DNA of 18,455 bases from an uncultured Acetatifactor sp. (GCA_910588225.1 CAJUQT010000064.1:1-18455); one strand, 5' to 3'; numbered from the stretch's first letter, positions 6,695 to 13,720 are shown. A program made the numbers and translations. The notes: a model not told the origin generated them from the sequence alone.

Positions 6695-6970
6695 ATGCTG
6701 TACAAAGTGATAGGAATCTATCTTTTCCTTATGAATATCATCGGCTTTTCCCAGATGGGAATCGATAAAAAAAGAGCTGTCCGAGGTGCCTGGCGCATCT
6801 CGGAAGCTTCTCTATTTCTGATTGCCCTGCTGGGCGGTGCCTTGGGAAGCACCTTGGGAATGCATTATTTCCGGCATAAGACTAAACACTGGTACTTCCG
6901 CTATGGTATGCCCTCTATTTTTGCGGCGGAGCTTTTTCTGTTACTTTTCATTATCGCCAGGATATTGTGA
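6695..6970 (+). CDS. DUF1294 family small membrane protein
   Basis: A 91-residue protein with three hydrophobic segments and the typical DUF1294 pattern: an N-terminal helix ending NIIGFSQMGIDKKRA, then RISEASLFLIALLGGALGSTLGM, then the HKTKHWYFRYGMP motif before the last helix. The function of the family is unknown. The ATG at 6695 is chosen because GAGG lies 6 bp upstream; the in-frame TTG at 6683 would overlap the lipoprotein stop and lacks a better site. It is the last gene of the argG transcript and converges with the DegV gene, with only 27 bp between their stop codons. Confidence 0.92.
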   Translation: MLYKVIGIYLFLMNIIGFSQMGIDKKRAVRGAWRISEASLFLIALLGGALGSTLGMHYFRHKTKHWYFRYGMPSIFAAELFLLLFIIARIL

Positions 6971-6997
6971 ACTGCCCTGCAGAAACTGCACACATTC

Positions 6998-7834
6998 TTA
7001 TGTGGTCACAATCACACCGCCGTCATTGGCATACATGCTGCTGATGCCTCTGGTATCCATAATGATGCATTCCTTAAAGCCTGCTTTTGCCAGAATCTGC
7101 TCCTTCACCTGCTGCGCTCTGGCCAGAGCATTGCAGTGCGTGATAATCAGTCGGCGCTCTCCCGGATTTTTTACTTCAGCAGCCGCCAGTTCCGCCAGCT
7201 TTCCCAGTGCTTTTTTGATTCCAATGGTCTGGCTTCGCTGAATGATTTCTCCCTTGTCTGCTCCCATCACCGGCTTGATGTTCAACGTCGATGCCACCAG
7301 TGCCTTCACACCAGACAACCTGCCGTTTTTCCGCAATGTCTCCAGATTATCCAGAACAAAATAAGTCTGAATGCTGTCCCTGAAAGCCTCTATCTTCTCC
7401 ACAATCTTCTCAAAAGAAAACCCCGCTGCCTCGAGCTCCATCAGCTTCAGTGCAATCTGTGTCTCTCCTCCGCTTGCCGACTCGGAGTCAATTACGTGAA
7501 TCGACTTTTTTCCGTGTTTTTCATGATACAGCTTTTTCCCCAGCTCCGCACTGTTATAGCTGCCGCTTAAATGAGAAGACAATGTAACCGCATAGATATG
7601 CTCCGCGGAATCGTCATAACTTTCCATGAAACGCTCCGGCGAGGGACAGGAAGATTTAGGGCATTTGGGATATTCAGCTACTTTTCTCAGGAACTCCGCC
7701 TGGTCGAAATTCTCATCATCCATTCTGCAGTATTCTCCAACTTCCAGCCCCAAAGGTACTCTCTCAAACCGTCTGTCCTGCTGCAGGCTTTCCGGAAGCT
7801 CACAGCAGCTGTCCACTACAATCTTGAAACTCAT
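6998..7834 (-). CDS. DegV family protein (fatty-acid-binding, FakB-like)
   Basis: DegV/FakB proteins bind one fatty acid in the cytosol and present it to the FakA kinase for phospholipid synthesis. The 278 residues match the usual length. Visible family features are the N-terminal SFKIVVDSCCELP, the segment YAVTLSSHLSGSYNSA that forms the lipid head-group pocket, and ETLRKNGRLSG; the C-terminus is GGVIVTT. The start MSFKIVVDS at 7834 is chosen from family alignment; the frame is open further up to 7933, but that part would be an unrelated leader. The gene is monocistronic and converges with DUF1294. No FakA gene is in the window, and specificity cannot be predicted. Confidence 0.93.
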   Translation of the reverse strand: MSFKIVVDSCCELPESLQQDRRFERVPLGLEVGEYCRMDDENFDQAEFLRKVAEYPKCPKSSCPSPERFMESYDDSAEHIYAVTLSSHLSGSYNSAELGKKLYHEKHGKKSIHVIDSESASGGETQIALKLMELEAAGFSFEKIVEKIEAFRDSIQTYFVLDNLETLRKNGRLSGVKALVASTLNIKPVMGADKGEIIQRSQTIGIKKALGKLAELAAAEVKNPGERRLIITHCNALARAQQVKEQILAKAGFKECIIMDTRGISSMYANDGGVIVTT

Positions 7835-7854
7835 ATCAATATCCATCCCTTTCC

Positions 7855-7897
7855 GTGACCTGCCTTCTACAATTTTGTACCATTTCAGCCAGGTCAC
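7855..7897 (-). promoter_or_regulatory. Structured leader of the DegV gene (nested inverted repeat)
   Basis: Perfect 8-bp arms GTGACCTG (7855-7862) and CAGGTCAC (7890-7897) enclose a second perfect repeat, TACAA (7868-7872) with TTGTA (7875-7879). The structure lies about 20 bp before the DegV start codon and inside its expected leader. It could be a regulator-binding site, for example for a fatty-acid-responsive repressor, or an RNA hairpin affecting translation. Confidence 0.45.
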
Positions 7898-7931
7898 CGA
7901 ATTGTTATCTTTTCTCCCTGCAGGTACATCC

Positions 7932-7992
7932 ATTTTACCACATCATCCCGCAAACTGGTATGAAATATAATTTGTTGCGTTTTTTACCTCAA
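7932..7992 (-). promoter_or_regulatory. Candidate promoters for the DegV gene
   Basis: Two options are visible on the minus strand. The first is TTGAGG (7987-7992), a 17-bp spacer and TATATT (7964-7969). The second is an extended -10, TGG-TAAAAT (7932-7940), without a good -35. Either gives a leader of 90-125 bases that includes the nested inverted repeat at 7855-7897. Confidence 0.45.
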
Positions 7993-8061
7993 TTTTATGT
8001 GGTTTTCATTACTATATATAATAGCATATATTACCCTTATATGTAAAGAGCAGAATGAATA

Positions 8062-8090
8062 TTGATAACCGAAATAAACTCTGTTATAAT
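8062..8090 (+). promoter_or_regulatory. Sigma-A promoter of the DUF5721-like gene
   Basis: TTGATA (8062-8067), a 17-bp spacer and a consensus TATAAT (8085-8090) lie 41 bp before the start codon at 8131. The AT-rich region between the DegV leader and this promoter (7993-8061) holds nothing else I can identify. Confidence 0.8.
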
Positions 8091-8130
8091 AATTTTGCCG
8101 CTGAAAACGGCAGAAAGGATACCCCATTTT

Positions 8131-8628
8131 ATGACTGCATTACAGATTACTTCTATGAAACAGTTTATGAATCAGCTTCTGGTAGCAGATGCTTTTGAGC
8201 CTTTTCTGCTGGAGGAAGCCGTAATCGGCGGCGCCAGTACCTTTACCATAGACGGCCATGTAAACCGGGAATTCTATGGGCCTGAAGACAGCAGTGAAAT
8301 CCTTTACGATCTCCGTCCCTGGAGCGAATTAAAAGGGCTGTGCTTTGACCTGATAAAAGGAAAGCGCACGCCCCTGTTCTTCCGCTTTGTACTCCATCTG
8401 ATGCCCGACAAGGCCGAAGCCCTGCTGAAAAAGGAAAACTGTGATGTTGACCCGGCGCAGGTAAAAGCGCTGGTACTGAACATCCGGTATGACGGTTCCA
8501 AGGCCGTTCTCACCACCGGAACCGCCTTCCACACCTTCCTCCTGTCCAAAGAGCCGGATATTATCTGGGACAAAGCATTGAAGAAATACCTGGATGGCAA
8601 AGGGATTCCATGGGAAGAAATCAGCTGA
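8131..8628 (+). CDS. DUF5721-like conserved protein of unknown function
   Basis: The product is 165 residues, cytosolic by composition, with no membrane segment. The pattern MTALQITSMKQFMNQLLVAD, then FLLEEAVIGGASTFTIDGHVNREFY, then WSELKGLCFDLIKGKRTPLFF is what I recall of the DUF5721 family found in Lachnospiraceae; this assignment is from memory. The family has no known function. The ATG at 8131 is chosen because AAAGGA precedes it and family members start there; the frame is open to 8062, but that stretch contains the promoter. It is monocistronic and converges with spoVAE, with 15 bp between stop codons. Confidence 0.82.
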   Translation: MTALQITSMKQFMNQLLVADAFEPFLLEEAVIGGASTFTIDGHVNREFYGPEDSSEILYDLRPWSELKGLCFDLIKGKRTPLFFRFVLHLMPDKAEALLKKENCDVDPAQVKALVLNIRYDGSKAVLTTGTAFHTFLLSKEPDIIWDKALKKYLDGKGIPWEEIS

Positions 8629-8643
8629 AAAGCGCGAATCAAT

Positions 8644-9003
8644 TCAACGTTTCATTTTAGACTTGAATACCAGACTCGCCAGATAGCCGAAGATCAGTGC
8701 CGCCGCGGTTCCCACCGCCCCGGCTGTAAAGCCTCCGGCGAACAGTCCCAGCAGCCCCTGTTCGTCCACTGCTTCCCGAACCCCTTTCATCAATACATTT
8801 CCAAACCCCAGAAGCGGTACGCCGGCTCCGGCTCCGGCGTATTCCTGAAACGGTTCATACCATCCCAGAAAGCTGAGCACTGTTCCTGTCACAACCAGCA
8901 ATACCATAATACGGCCGGGCATCAGTTTTGTTTTCTCCATGAGAATCTGCACCAGCGCGCAGATAAGTCCGCCTACCCAAAAAGCATTTACATAATCCAT
9001 CAT
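8644..9003 (-). CDS. spoVAE: Stage V sporulation protein AE
   Basis: SpoVAE is an integral membrane protein of the spore inner membrane, part of the SpoVA complex that moves dipicolinic acid (Ca-DPA) into the forespore and out at germination. The 119-residue product has the family's typical start, DYVNAFWVGGLICALVQIL, the glycine-rich GAGAGVPLLGFGNVLMKG, and the last helix GLFAGGFTAGAVGTAAALIFGYL. Two adjacent ATGs (9003, 9000) follow AGGAG. An apparent upstream extension to 9063 would cover the promoter, so it is not the start. The usual partner spoVAD lies 3.6 kb away and spoVAC is not in the window. Expression is probably forespore-specific, as the promoter entry describes. Confidence 0.95.
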   Translation of the reverse strand: MMDYVNAFWVGGLICALVQILMEKTKLMPGRIMVLLVVTGTVLSFLGWYEPFQEYAGAGAGVPLLGFGNVLMKGVREAVDEQGLLGLFAGGFTAGAVGTAAALIFGYLASLVFKSKMKR

Positions 9004-9032
9004 CTGACCTGCTCCTTTTCTTACCTTATCCT

Positions 9033-9061
9033 CAGTATCTGTCAAATGATGAAAATTATAC
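9033..9061 (-). promoter_or_regulatory. Sigma-G-type promoter of spoVAE
   Basis: On the minus strand GTATA (9057-9061), a 17-bp spacer and GATACTG (9033-9039) lie about 30 bp before the start codon. GTATA fits the -35 element of SigG promoters (GHATR in Bacillus subtilis), and GATACTG fits five of seven positions of CATNHTA. The same two elements with the same spacing stand before spoVAD. spoVA genes are SigG-dependent in B. subtilis, which supports the reading. Confidence 0.65.
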
Positions 9062-9094
9062 ATAAATGCATCTTTTTTGCACTTTCCGCACTCT

Positions 9095-9592
9095 TCAAAT
9101 CATAGAAGCAGCCAGATGCACGATTTCCCGAATTTGCTTTCCCTGGCATTCAATCACTCTGTGGGCATATTTTTCATAGAGAGGCACCCGCTCTTCATAC
9201 AGGTCCTCCAGCGTCTGACCGGGCATCATCGTCACGCCTCTGGCATTCAGATCTCCCAGCCGTTCCATCACTTCCTCCACCGGCAGCTTCAGATATACCA
9301 CTGTTCCCATACTCCTCAAATGTTCCATGGCCTCCCTGCCGTAAATCACGCTGCCGCCGGTAGCAATAACGCTCCGCTGCAGCTCCAGCGAAGCGTTTAC
9401 TTCATTCTCAATCTTCCAGAATCCCTCCACGCCTTGCTCTTCTATGAGCTCATGAAGAAGCCTTCCGTATCTCTCCTGAATCACCAGGTCGGAATCCACA
9501 AAACGGTATCCGATTCGCTTTGCCAGCACCACACCCACAGTACTTTTGCCTGCGCCCGGCATACCAATCAACACAATATTTCGCTTTCTCAT
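9095..9592 (-). CDS. Shikimate kinase-like protein
   Basis: This 165-residue P-loop kinase has the shikimate kinase fold: Walker A GMPGAGKST (residues 10-18), the DSD pair (33-35), an arginine in the lid (R118, NARGV) and the ERVPLYEKYA motif (R135). Two substrate-site features are altered. The FR-x-x-E motif carrying the shikimate-binding arginine reads FWKIE (residues 58-62), and the GGG motif reads GGS (79-81). It may therefore phosphorylate another small molecule, and I give no symbol. It follows ridA by 11 bp behind GAGGGCGG, and no other aromatic-pathway gene is present, which weakens an AroK role. It would usually be annotated as shikimate kinase. Confidence 0.85.
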   Translation of the reverse strand: MRKRNIVLIGMPGAGKSTVGVVLAKRIGYRFVDSDLVIQERYGRLLHELIEEQGVEGFWKIENEVNASLELQRSVIATGGSVIYGREAMEHLRSMGTVVYLKLPVEEVMERLGDLNARGVTMMPGQTLEDLYEERVPLYEKYAHRVIECQGKQIREIVHLAASMI

Positions 9593-9603
9593 TTTCCGCC
9601 CTC

Positions 9604-9978
9604 TTACAATGCCGCGATGACTTCCACCTCACACAGCACGTTTTTCGGCAATGTCTTCACCGCCACACAGCTTCTGGCCGGCTTCTCGGTAAAGTATTTT
9701 GCATATACTTCATTAAAAGCGGCGAAATCACCCATATCCGCCAGAAAACAGGTAGTCTTCACCACATTCTCATAAGTAGTTCCCGCTTCCGCAAGCAATG
9801 CACCTACATTCTTCATCACCAATTCCGCCTGAGTAGTAATATCCTCGCCCTCCACATTTCCTGTGGCAGGATTAATGGGAATTTGTCCGGATGCAAAAAG
9901 CATTCCATTTACAATGATTCCCTGTGAATAAGGTCCGATAGCCGCCGGGGCTTTGTCCGTTGAAATTTTCCGCAGCAT
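9604..9978 (-). CDS. ridA: RidA family reactive enamine/imine deaminase
   Basis: RidA hydrolyses reactive 2-aminoacrylate-type enamines and imines made by PLP enzymes such as threonine or serine dehydratase, protecting the cell. The 124 residues match the YjgF/YER057c/UK114 family length. The N-terminal KAPAAIGPYSQGI, GQIPINPATG, and the C-terminal PARSCVAVKTLPKN signature are present, with the key R102, C104 and E117 corresponding to R105, C107 and E120 of the Escherichia coli protein. The start has GAGG 7 bp upstream. It lies between a small unknown gene (35 bp upstream) and the kinase-like gene (11 bp downstream) and is probably cotranscribed with both. The active form is a homotrimer. Confidence 0.96.
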   Translation of the reverse strand: MLRKISTDKAPAAIGPYSQGIIVNGMLFASGQIPINPATGNVEGEDITTQAELVMKNVGALLAEAGTTYENVVKTTCFLADMGDFAAFNEVYAKYFTEKPARSCVAVKTLPKNVLCEVEVIAAL

Positions 9979-10013
9979 AAGTTTTCCTCTCTTTCCTCTT
10001 ATCCATTCTCTTT

Positions 10014-10256
10014 CTATATGTTCCTGTTCGGTTCCGGCTCGTCAAACTCCGCCGTCACATAATAACCTCTGTCATTCTCGATAACATCCGTCACCACGCC
10101 CTCCCGCTTCTTCAATCTGTTCCGAAACGAAATATTAGCGGACATGGCCAACGCCGGGTCTATCACATAATAATAGTTGCTGGGAAGCAATCCCTCCGTC
10201 ACCGTAATCTTCTGACCTGCTTCCAGCAACCCCGGTCTCTCCATTTTGAATTCCAT
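10014..10256 (-). CDS. Small conserved-looking protein of unknown function
   Basis: The protein has 80 residues from the ATG at 10254-10256, or up to 100 if the in-frame ATG at 10316 is used. The core reads LEAGQKITVTEGLLPSNYYYVIDP, then a basic SFRNRLKKREGVVTDVIENDRGYYVTAEFDEPE. It is soluble and probably beta-rich, and I do not recognise a family. GAGG lies 3 bp before the ATG at 10256, which is short but better than anything before 10316. The upstream 20 codons are Arg/Gly-rich and unlike the rest, which supports the shorter form. It is the first gene of an operon with ridA and the kinase-like gene. Confidence 0.65.
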   Translation of the reverse strand: MEFKMERPGLLEAGQKITVTEGLLPSNYYYVIDPALAMSANISFRNRLKKREGVVTDVIENDRGYYVTAEFDEPEPNRNI

Positions 10257-10339
10257 TTTCCTCAATGCAGTGTCCCCCCGGCCTTTTCCTGCGCTTTTCC
10301 GAACCCCTCGTCGCATGACATCCGAAAAAGTCCTGTTTT

Positions 10340-10368
10340 ATTTTAGCACAGCCTGAAAGACATTACAA
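10340..10368 (-). promoter_or_regulatory. Candidate promoter of the small gene/ridA/kinase-like operon
   Basis: On the minus strand TTGTAA (10363-10368), a 17-bp spacer and TAAAAT (10340-10345) can be read; the predicted start is near 10333. The leader then holds a 19-codon frame (ATG at 10320-10322) that ends in TGA one base before the GAGG site of the 80-residue gene. Confidence 0.6.
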
Positions 10369-10408
10369 GAAAAACCAGAAATCAGAAATAGATAAGCAGA
10401 AATAAATA

Positions 10409-10437
10409 TTGTATTTTTCCGTTTTTTTCTATATAAT
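10409..10437 (+). promoter_or_regulatory. Candidate promoter of the GT-C membrane protein pair
   Basis: TTGTAT (10409-10414), a 17-bp spacer and a consensus TATAAT (10432-10437) lie upstream of the TTG start at 10533, giving a leader of about 89 bases. The leader is AT-rich, and I see no riboswitch or terminator in it. Confidence 0.6.
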
Positions 10438-10532
10438 AAAGTTTGTTCGATTTCCGTTTGGAAACATTTAACTTGATAATTCCACAATATAACATCGCAA
10501 AAGACAGTACCACGAAAACAGGAGGTTCCCCC

Positions 10533-11714
10533 TTGCATTCCTCAAAATATTATAACCCGATTTCAGTCTATATACTGCTTGCAGTCGTCAGTGCTGTCGC
10601 TGTGTCCATCCGTTACCTGGGCCGTGACATCATCACTGTAGACTTCGAAAACTGTCTGAACCTCTGGCATCTGGAGATGCAGAATGCCGGTCCCGGCATT
10701 GAAGCACTTCTGGCCTACACAGGCGACTATCCCATGCCTTATGCATTTATCATATGGCTGCTGGGCAAGCTCCCCATTCCTTTTCTGTACAGCTGGAAGC
10801 TGTTCAATGTGGCATTTGATTTCGCTCTGGCTATTATGGCAGGAAAAGTGGTCAAAGAGCTGAAGCCCGAAAGCAGCTGGAGCTTTCCTCTGGGATTCTG
10901 TATCACCCTGCTCCTGCCTAATGTCATCCTCAACAGTGGTTTCTGGGGACAGTGCGACTGTGTCTACACTACGTTTCTCCTGGCCGCATTTTATTTCTGG
11001 CTGCGCAAAAAATATCCGGTAGTCATGATCATGCTGGGGATTGCCTTTTCCTTCAAACTGCAATCTATATTTTTCATGCCTTTTCTTCTCATCGCATACT
11101 GGCAGAAACGTAAATTTTCCATTTTACAGTTTCTGCTGATTCCGATCACCATGTTCGTCACAAACATTCCGGCTGTAATTGCCGGCTGTTCCCCCATGAT
11201 CACTTTCACGAAATACATCGGACTTACCACAGAATGTCCCTGGCTATATTATTACTATCCCAATATCTGGTTCTTCTATCAGATACGTCCCTATTATCGT
11301 TTCGGCACCTGCCCTATTCTGCTGACGGTGGTCGTTCTGATGATTTTTGTAATACTTCTGGTAAAAAACAAAATTATTCCTGATCACAATAATGCTTTGC
11401 CCATCCTTCTGTGGACAGCATATACCTGTGCATTTTTTCTGCCTGCCATGCATGAAAGATACGGATATTTCATGGAATTGCTGGCCGTGATCATGGCCAT
11501 TATCCATATCCGCTATCTCTGGATTCCTGTGATTATGATTTTATGTACTTTTCCCAAATACCTGTTTGCGGTAGGCATCGGAGACAATCCGCTAAGCATT
11601 CAGATGGCAGAAGCCATGGGAAACACTTTTCTCTATATAGCCTGTACCTGTGTCCTGTGGCATCAGCTTTTTTCAGGAAACGAAAAACGTATCTCTTTCC
11701 GGAAGCCGGAATAG
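10533..11714 (+). CDS. GT-C fold glycosyltransferase, Gpi18-like mannosyltransferase family
   Basis: This 393-residue integral membrane protein has about ten transmembrane segments. It shows the family's landmarks: an acidic residue in the first extracytoplasmic loop (IRYLGRDIITVDFENCLNLW), a GDYPMPY segment, KLFNVAFDFALA, NSGFWGQCDCVYTTFLLA, FSFKLQSIFFMPFLL and the C-terminal MHERYGYFMELLAV. Such enzymes move a sugar from a polyprenyl-phosphate donor to a lipid or protein outside the membrane; the acceptor here is unknown. The start is TTG at 10533, set by a perfect AGGAGG 7 bp upstream; the frame is open to an ATG at 10443 without a ribosome site. The next gene, 13 bp on, looks like a diverged paralogue. 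No polysaccharide cluster adjoins it. Confidence 0.85.
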   Translation: MHSSKYYNPISVYILLAVVSAVAVSIRYLGRDIITVDFENCLNLWHLEMQNAGPGIEALLAYTGDYPMPYAFIIWLLGKLPIPFLYSWKLFNVAFDFALAIMAGKVVKELKPESSWSFPLGFCITLLLPNVILNSGFWGQCDCVYTTFLLAAFYFWLRKKYPVVMIMLGIAFSFKLQSIFFMPFLLIAYWQKRKFSILQFLLIPITMFVTNIPAVIAGCSPMITFTKYIGLTTECPWLYYYYPNIWFFYQIRPYYRFGTCPILLTVVVLMIFVILLVKNKIIPDHNNALPILLWTAYTCAFFLPAMHERYGYFMELLAVIMAIIHIRYLWIPVIMILCTFPKYLFAVGIGDNPLSIQMAEAMGNTFLYIACTCVLWHQLFSGNEKRISFRKPE

Positions 11715-11727
11715 AAAGGAATCAACA

Positions 11728-12606
11728 ATGCTGAAACTGGAAGAAAAGATAATTGAGTGGATAAACGGGCACATGATTTACATTGCTTTCATTATCGTAC
11801 TGGTCACCGCCGTATGGATCCGACTGGCAGGCTGGGAATATGTGGGAAATGATTATCACTTTTACCTCTACGATATTCCCGGAAACTGTAATTCTCTGCT
11901 CTATCGCTCCATTGTGGCATTTTTAATGGAACGTTCTGAATTTATTGTCATGTTATTAAAGTTCTTTGCCTATACAGGAGATTTCGCAGTGACTTTCTTC
12001 ACAATGGTGTTATGGCGGCGAAGTCATTCGCATCTGAATCCTGTGGCCGCCCTTTTCCTGCTGACAGCCTGTCTGCTCTCCCCTGTTATATTGCTTTACA
12101 GTATGGGCGGCATGAGAATAGATTCCCTCTGTATGTCACTGATTCTGGCCGGTATTCTGTGCCTGCAGAACAAATTGTATTTCCCGGCTGTGCTGCTTGC
12201 AGCTGCCGCCGCTTTTCTCTATCCGGTATACTGGCCTGTCGTCCTGACCCCTGCCATATGGATTGTCATAAAGCAAAAAAGGGATGGCCAAATGACCATC
12301 CACATGACTGCAGCCCTCTTTCTTCTGTTCTACCTTCTGATAGTATCCGTTTTCCTGGAAAATCATGGAGGCGACGGAATCTTTTTCTGGGGAAAGCTCT
12401 TTGTCATCAATCCCCACACAGGAGAAGTTTACGCAAATCCCGGTCAATGGCTTTCGGGAATGTTGAATTTATATGGTTACTGCCTGGCCACAGGCAGCCT
12501 TTTGCCGGCCTTCAGCCGCAGGCGGATGCGCATACCTGCATTGCTCCTGCAGCTGTTAATCCTGCTGTATATGGGCTGGCAGCAGACTTCTGCCCTTGCA
12601 ATTTAA
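11728..12606 (+). CDS. Multi-pass membrane protein, diverged GT-C-like paralogue
   Basis: The product has 292 residues and about eight hydrophobic segments. Its layout copies the preceding gene: IRLAGWEYVGNDYHFYL aligns with the first-loop acidic motif, KFFAYTGDFAVTFF with the GDY region, and SPVILLYSMGGMRIDSLCMSLILAG with the NSGFWGQCD helix. The GQ pair, the KLQ motif and the C-terminal HERY motif are missing, and it is about 100 residues shorter. It may be a partner subunit of the first protein, a flippase-like helper, or a GT-C protein of altered specificity. The ATG follows AAAGGA by 7 bp, and the pair is surely cotranscribed. The homology is judged by eye. Confidence 0.72.
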   Translation: MLKLEEKIIEWINGHMIYIAFIIVLVTAVWIRLAGWEYVGNDYHFYLYDIPGNCNSLLYRSIVAFLMERSEFIVMLLKFFAYTGDFAVTFFTMVLWRRSHSHLNPVAALFLLTACLLSPVILLYSMGGMRIDSLCMSLILAGILCLQNKLYFPAVLLAAAAAFLYPVYWPVVLTPAIWIVIKQKRDGQMTIHMTAALFLLFYLLIVSVFLENHGGDGIFFWGKLFVINPHTGEVYANPGQWLSGMLNLYGYCLATGSLLPAFSRRRMRIPALLLQLLILLYMGWQQTSALAI

Positions 12607-12609
12607 GGT

Positions 12610-12638
12610 CAGAAGCGGGGCAGTCTGCTCCGCTTCTG
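12610..12638. terminator. Hairpin between convergent genes, possible bidirectional terminator
   Basis: CAGAAGCGG (12610-12618) pairs perfectly with CCGCTTCTG (12630-12638), with further pairing inside. It lies exactly between the stop of the second GT-C-like gene and that of spoVAD. The flanks are AT-rich (ATTTCTATTTA and TTAAATT) but neither side has a true T run, so termination may be inefficient. Confidence 0.55.
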
Positions 12639-12648
12639 CGATTTCTAT

Positions 12649-13680
12649 TTACCCCACACTCTCCAGCACTATCGCATGTGCAATTCCCGGGACACTCATC
12701 CCTTCGTTGAAGCTGGTCTTGCTGAGCAACGCTCCGGTAGGCATGAAAAGCACTTTCTTCCAGTTTTCTACCTCCAGCTGCTTCAGTATATAAGCAGACA
12801 GAGTGACGGCACTGCAGCCACAGCCGCTGCCTCCCGCATGGGTATCCTGGGATTCCCCGTCATATATCTCGATCCCGCAATCCATATGCTGCTCGGAGAT
12901 ATCAATACCCTGTTTTCTAAGCAGATCAATCAGCACCCGTTGTCCCACTTTCCCCAAATCACCTGTGATAATCCTGTCATACGCCTCCGGTGTAACAGCA
13001 AAATCAGTAAAATGCTGTGCCAATGTGTCCGCAGCCGCCGGCGCCATACACGCCCCCATATTCATGGAATCTCTTAAGCCATAATCCACCACTTTCCCCA
13101 CTGTCATTGCGGTGATAGCGGCTCTGGCCTTTCCGTTAATGCCTTTGGCCTCATGTCCCAACACAAAAGCACCGCTGCCAGTCACCGTCCAGGTAGCTGA
13201 AAGCGGCCGCTGATTGCCATATTCCAGCGGAAAACGAAATTCCTTCTCCGCACTGGCAAAATGACTGGAAGTCACACACACACATTTATCCGCAAAACCG
13301 CCTGCAATGCTCATAGCCCCCAGAGTTAAAGATTCTCCGCAGGTAGAACAGGCTCCGTATACACCTAAAAGGGGTATCTGATACGTGGAGATTCCGAATG
13401 AAGTGGCCATGGACTGGCCCAGCAAATCTCCCGCAAACACAAAGGAGACATCCTCCGGCCTCAGTCCTTCCTTGTCCAGCGCCAGACCCACTGCCTCTTT
13501 CTGAAGCTTACTCTCCGCTTCCTCCCAGGTGGCACAGCCGAACAAATCGTCTTCGCCCACCTTATCAAACAACAGCCCCAGCGGTCCTTCTCCTTCTTTC
13601 GTTCCCACAACGCTGGCACTGTTCAGAATATATACCGGCTGTGTCGGCTTTATACTGGCCTTTCCCAATTTCTGATTCAT
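12649..13680 (-). CDS. spoVAD: Stage V sporulation protein AD
   Basis: SpoVAD is a soluble, membrane-associated, thiolase-fold component of the SpoVA complex that binds dipicolinic acid and is needed for its uptake into the forespore. The 343 residues match the family. The N-terminal PVYILNSASVVG, the FVFAGDLLGQSMATSFG segment, GVYGACSTCGESLTLGAM (cysteines 111 and 114), the DTHAGGSGCGCSAVT motif and the C-terminal LLSKTSFNEGMSVPGIAHAIVLE are all present. The start has GGAGGGAAATCT before the ATG. It is not followed by spoVAE, as in most spore formers: two plus-strand membrane-protein genes come next. Forespore expression is likely, as the promoter entry describes. Confidence 0.97.
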   Translation of the reverse strand: MNQKLGKASIKPTQPVYILNSASVVGTKEGEGPLGLLFDKVGEDDLFGCATWEEAESKLQKEAVGLALDKEGLRPEDVSFVFAGDLLGQSMATSFGISTYQIPLLGVYGACSTCGESLTLGAMSIAGGFADKCVCVTSSHFASAEKEFRFPLEYGNQRPLSATWTVTGSGAFVLGHEAKGINGKARAAITAMTVGKVVDYGLRDSMNMGACMAPAAADTLAQHFTDFAVTPEAYDRIITGDLGKVGQRVLIDLLRKQGIDISEQHMDCGIEIYDGESQDTHAGGSGCGCSAVTLSAYILKQLEVENWKKVLFMPTGALLSKTSFNEGMSVPGIAHAIVLESVG

Positions 13681-13720
13681 AGATTTCCCTCCGAATTCCG
13701 CAATACTTTTTATTTCTAAA

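Noticed and set aside
7835..7933. N-terminal extension of the DegV protein by 33 codons
   Set aside because: DegV proteins begin at the strand containing KIVVDS; the extra stretch is encoded by the structured leader and lacks a ribosome site at its ATG.
9001..9063. N-terminal extension of spoVAE by 20 codons
   Set aside because: It would overlap the GTATA/GATACTG promoter, is unlike the family N-terminus, and AGGAG marks the later ATG pair.
10438..10532. Riboswitch in the GT-C gene leader
   Set aside because: The leader is under 100 bases and AT-rich; I found no recognisable aptamer core or terminator.
11650..11727. Frameshift joining the two GT-C-like genes into one
   Set aside because: The second gene has its own AAAGGA site and ATG, and repeats the N-terminal layout of the first; it does not continue it.
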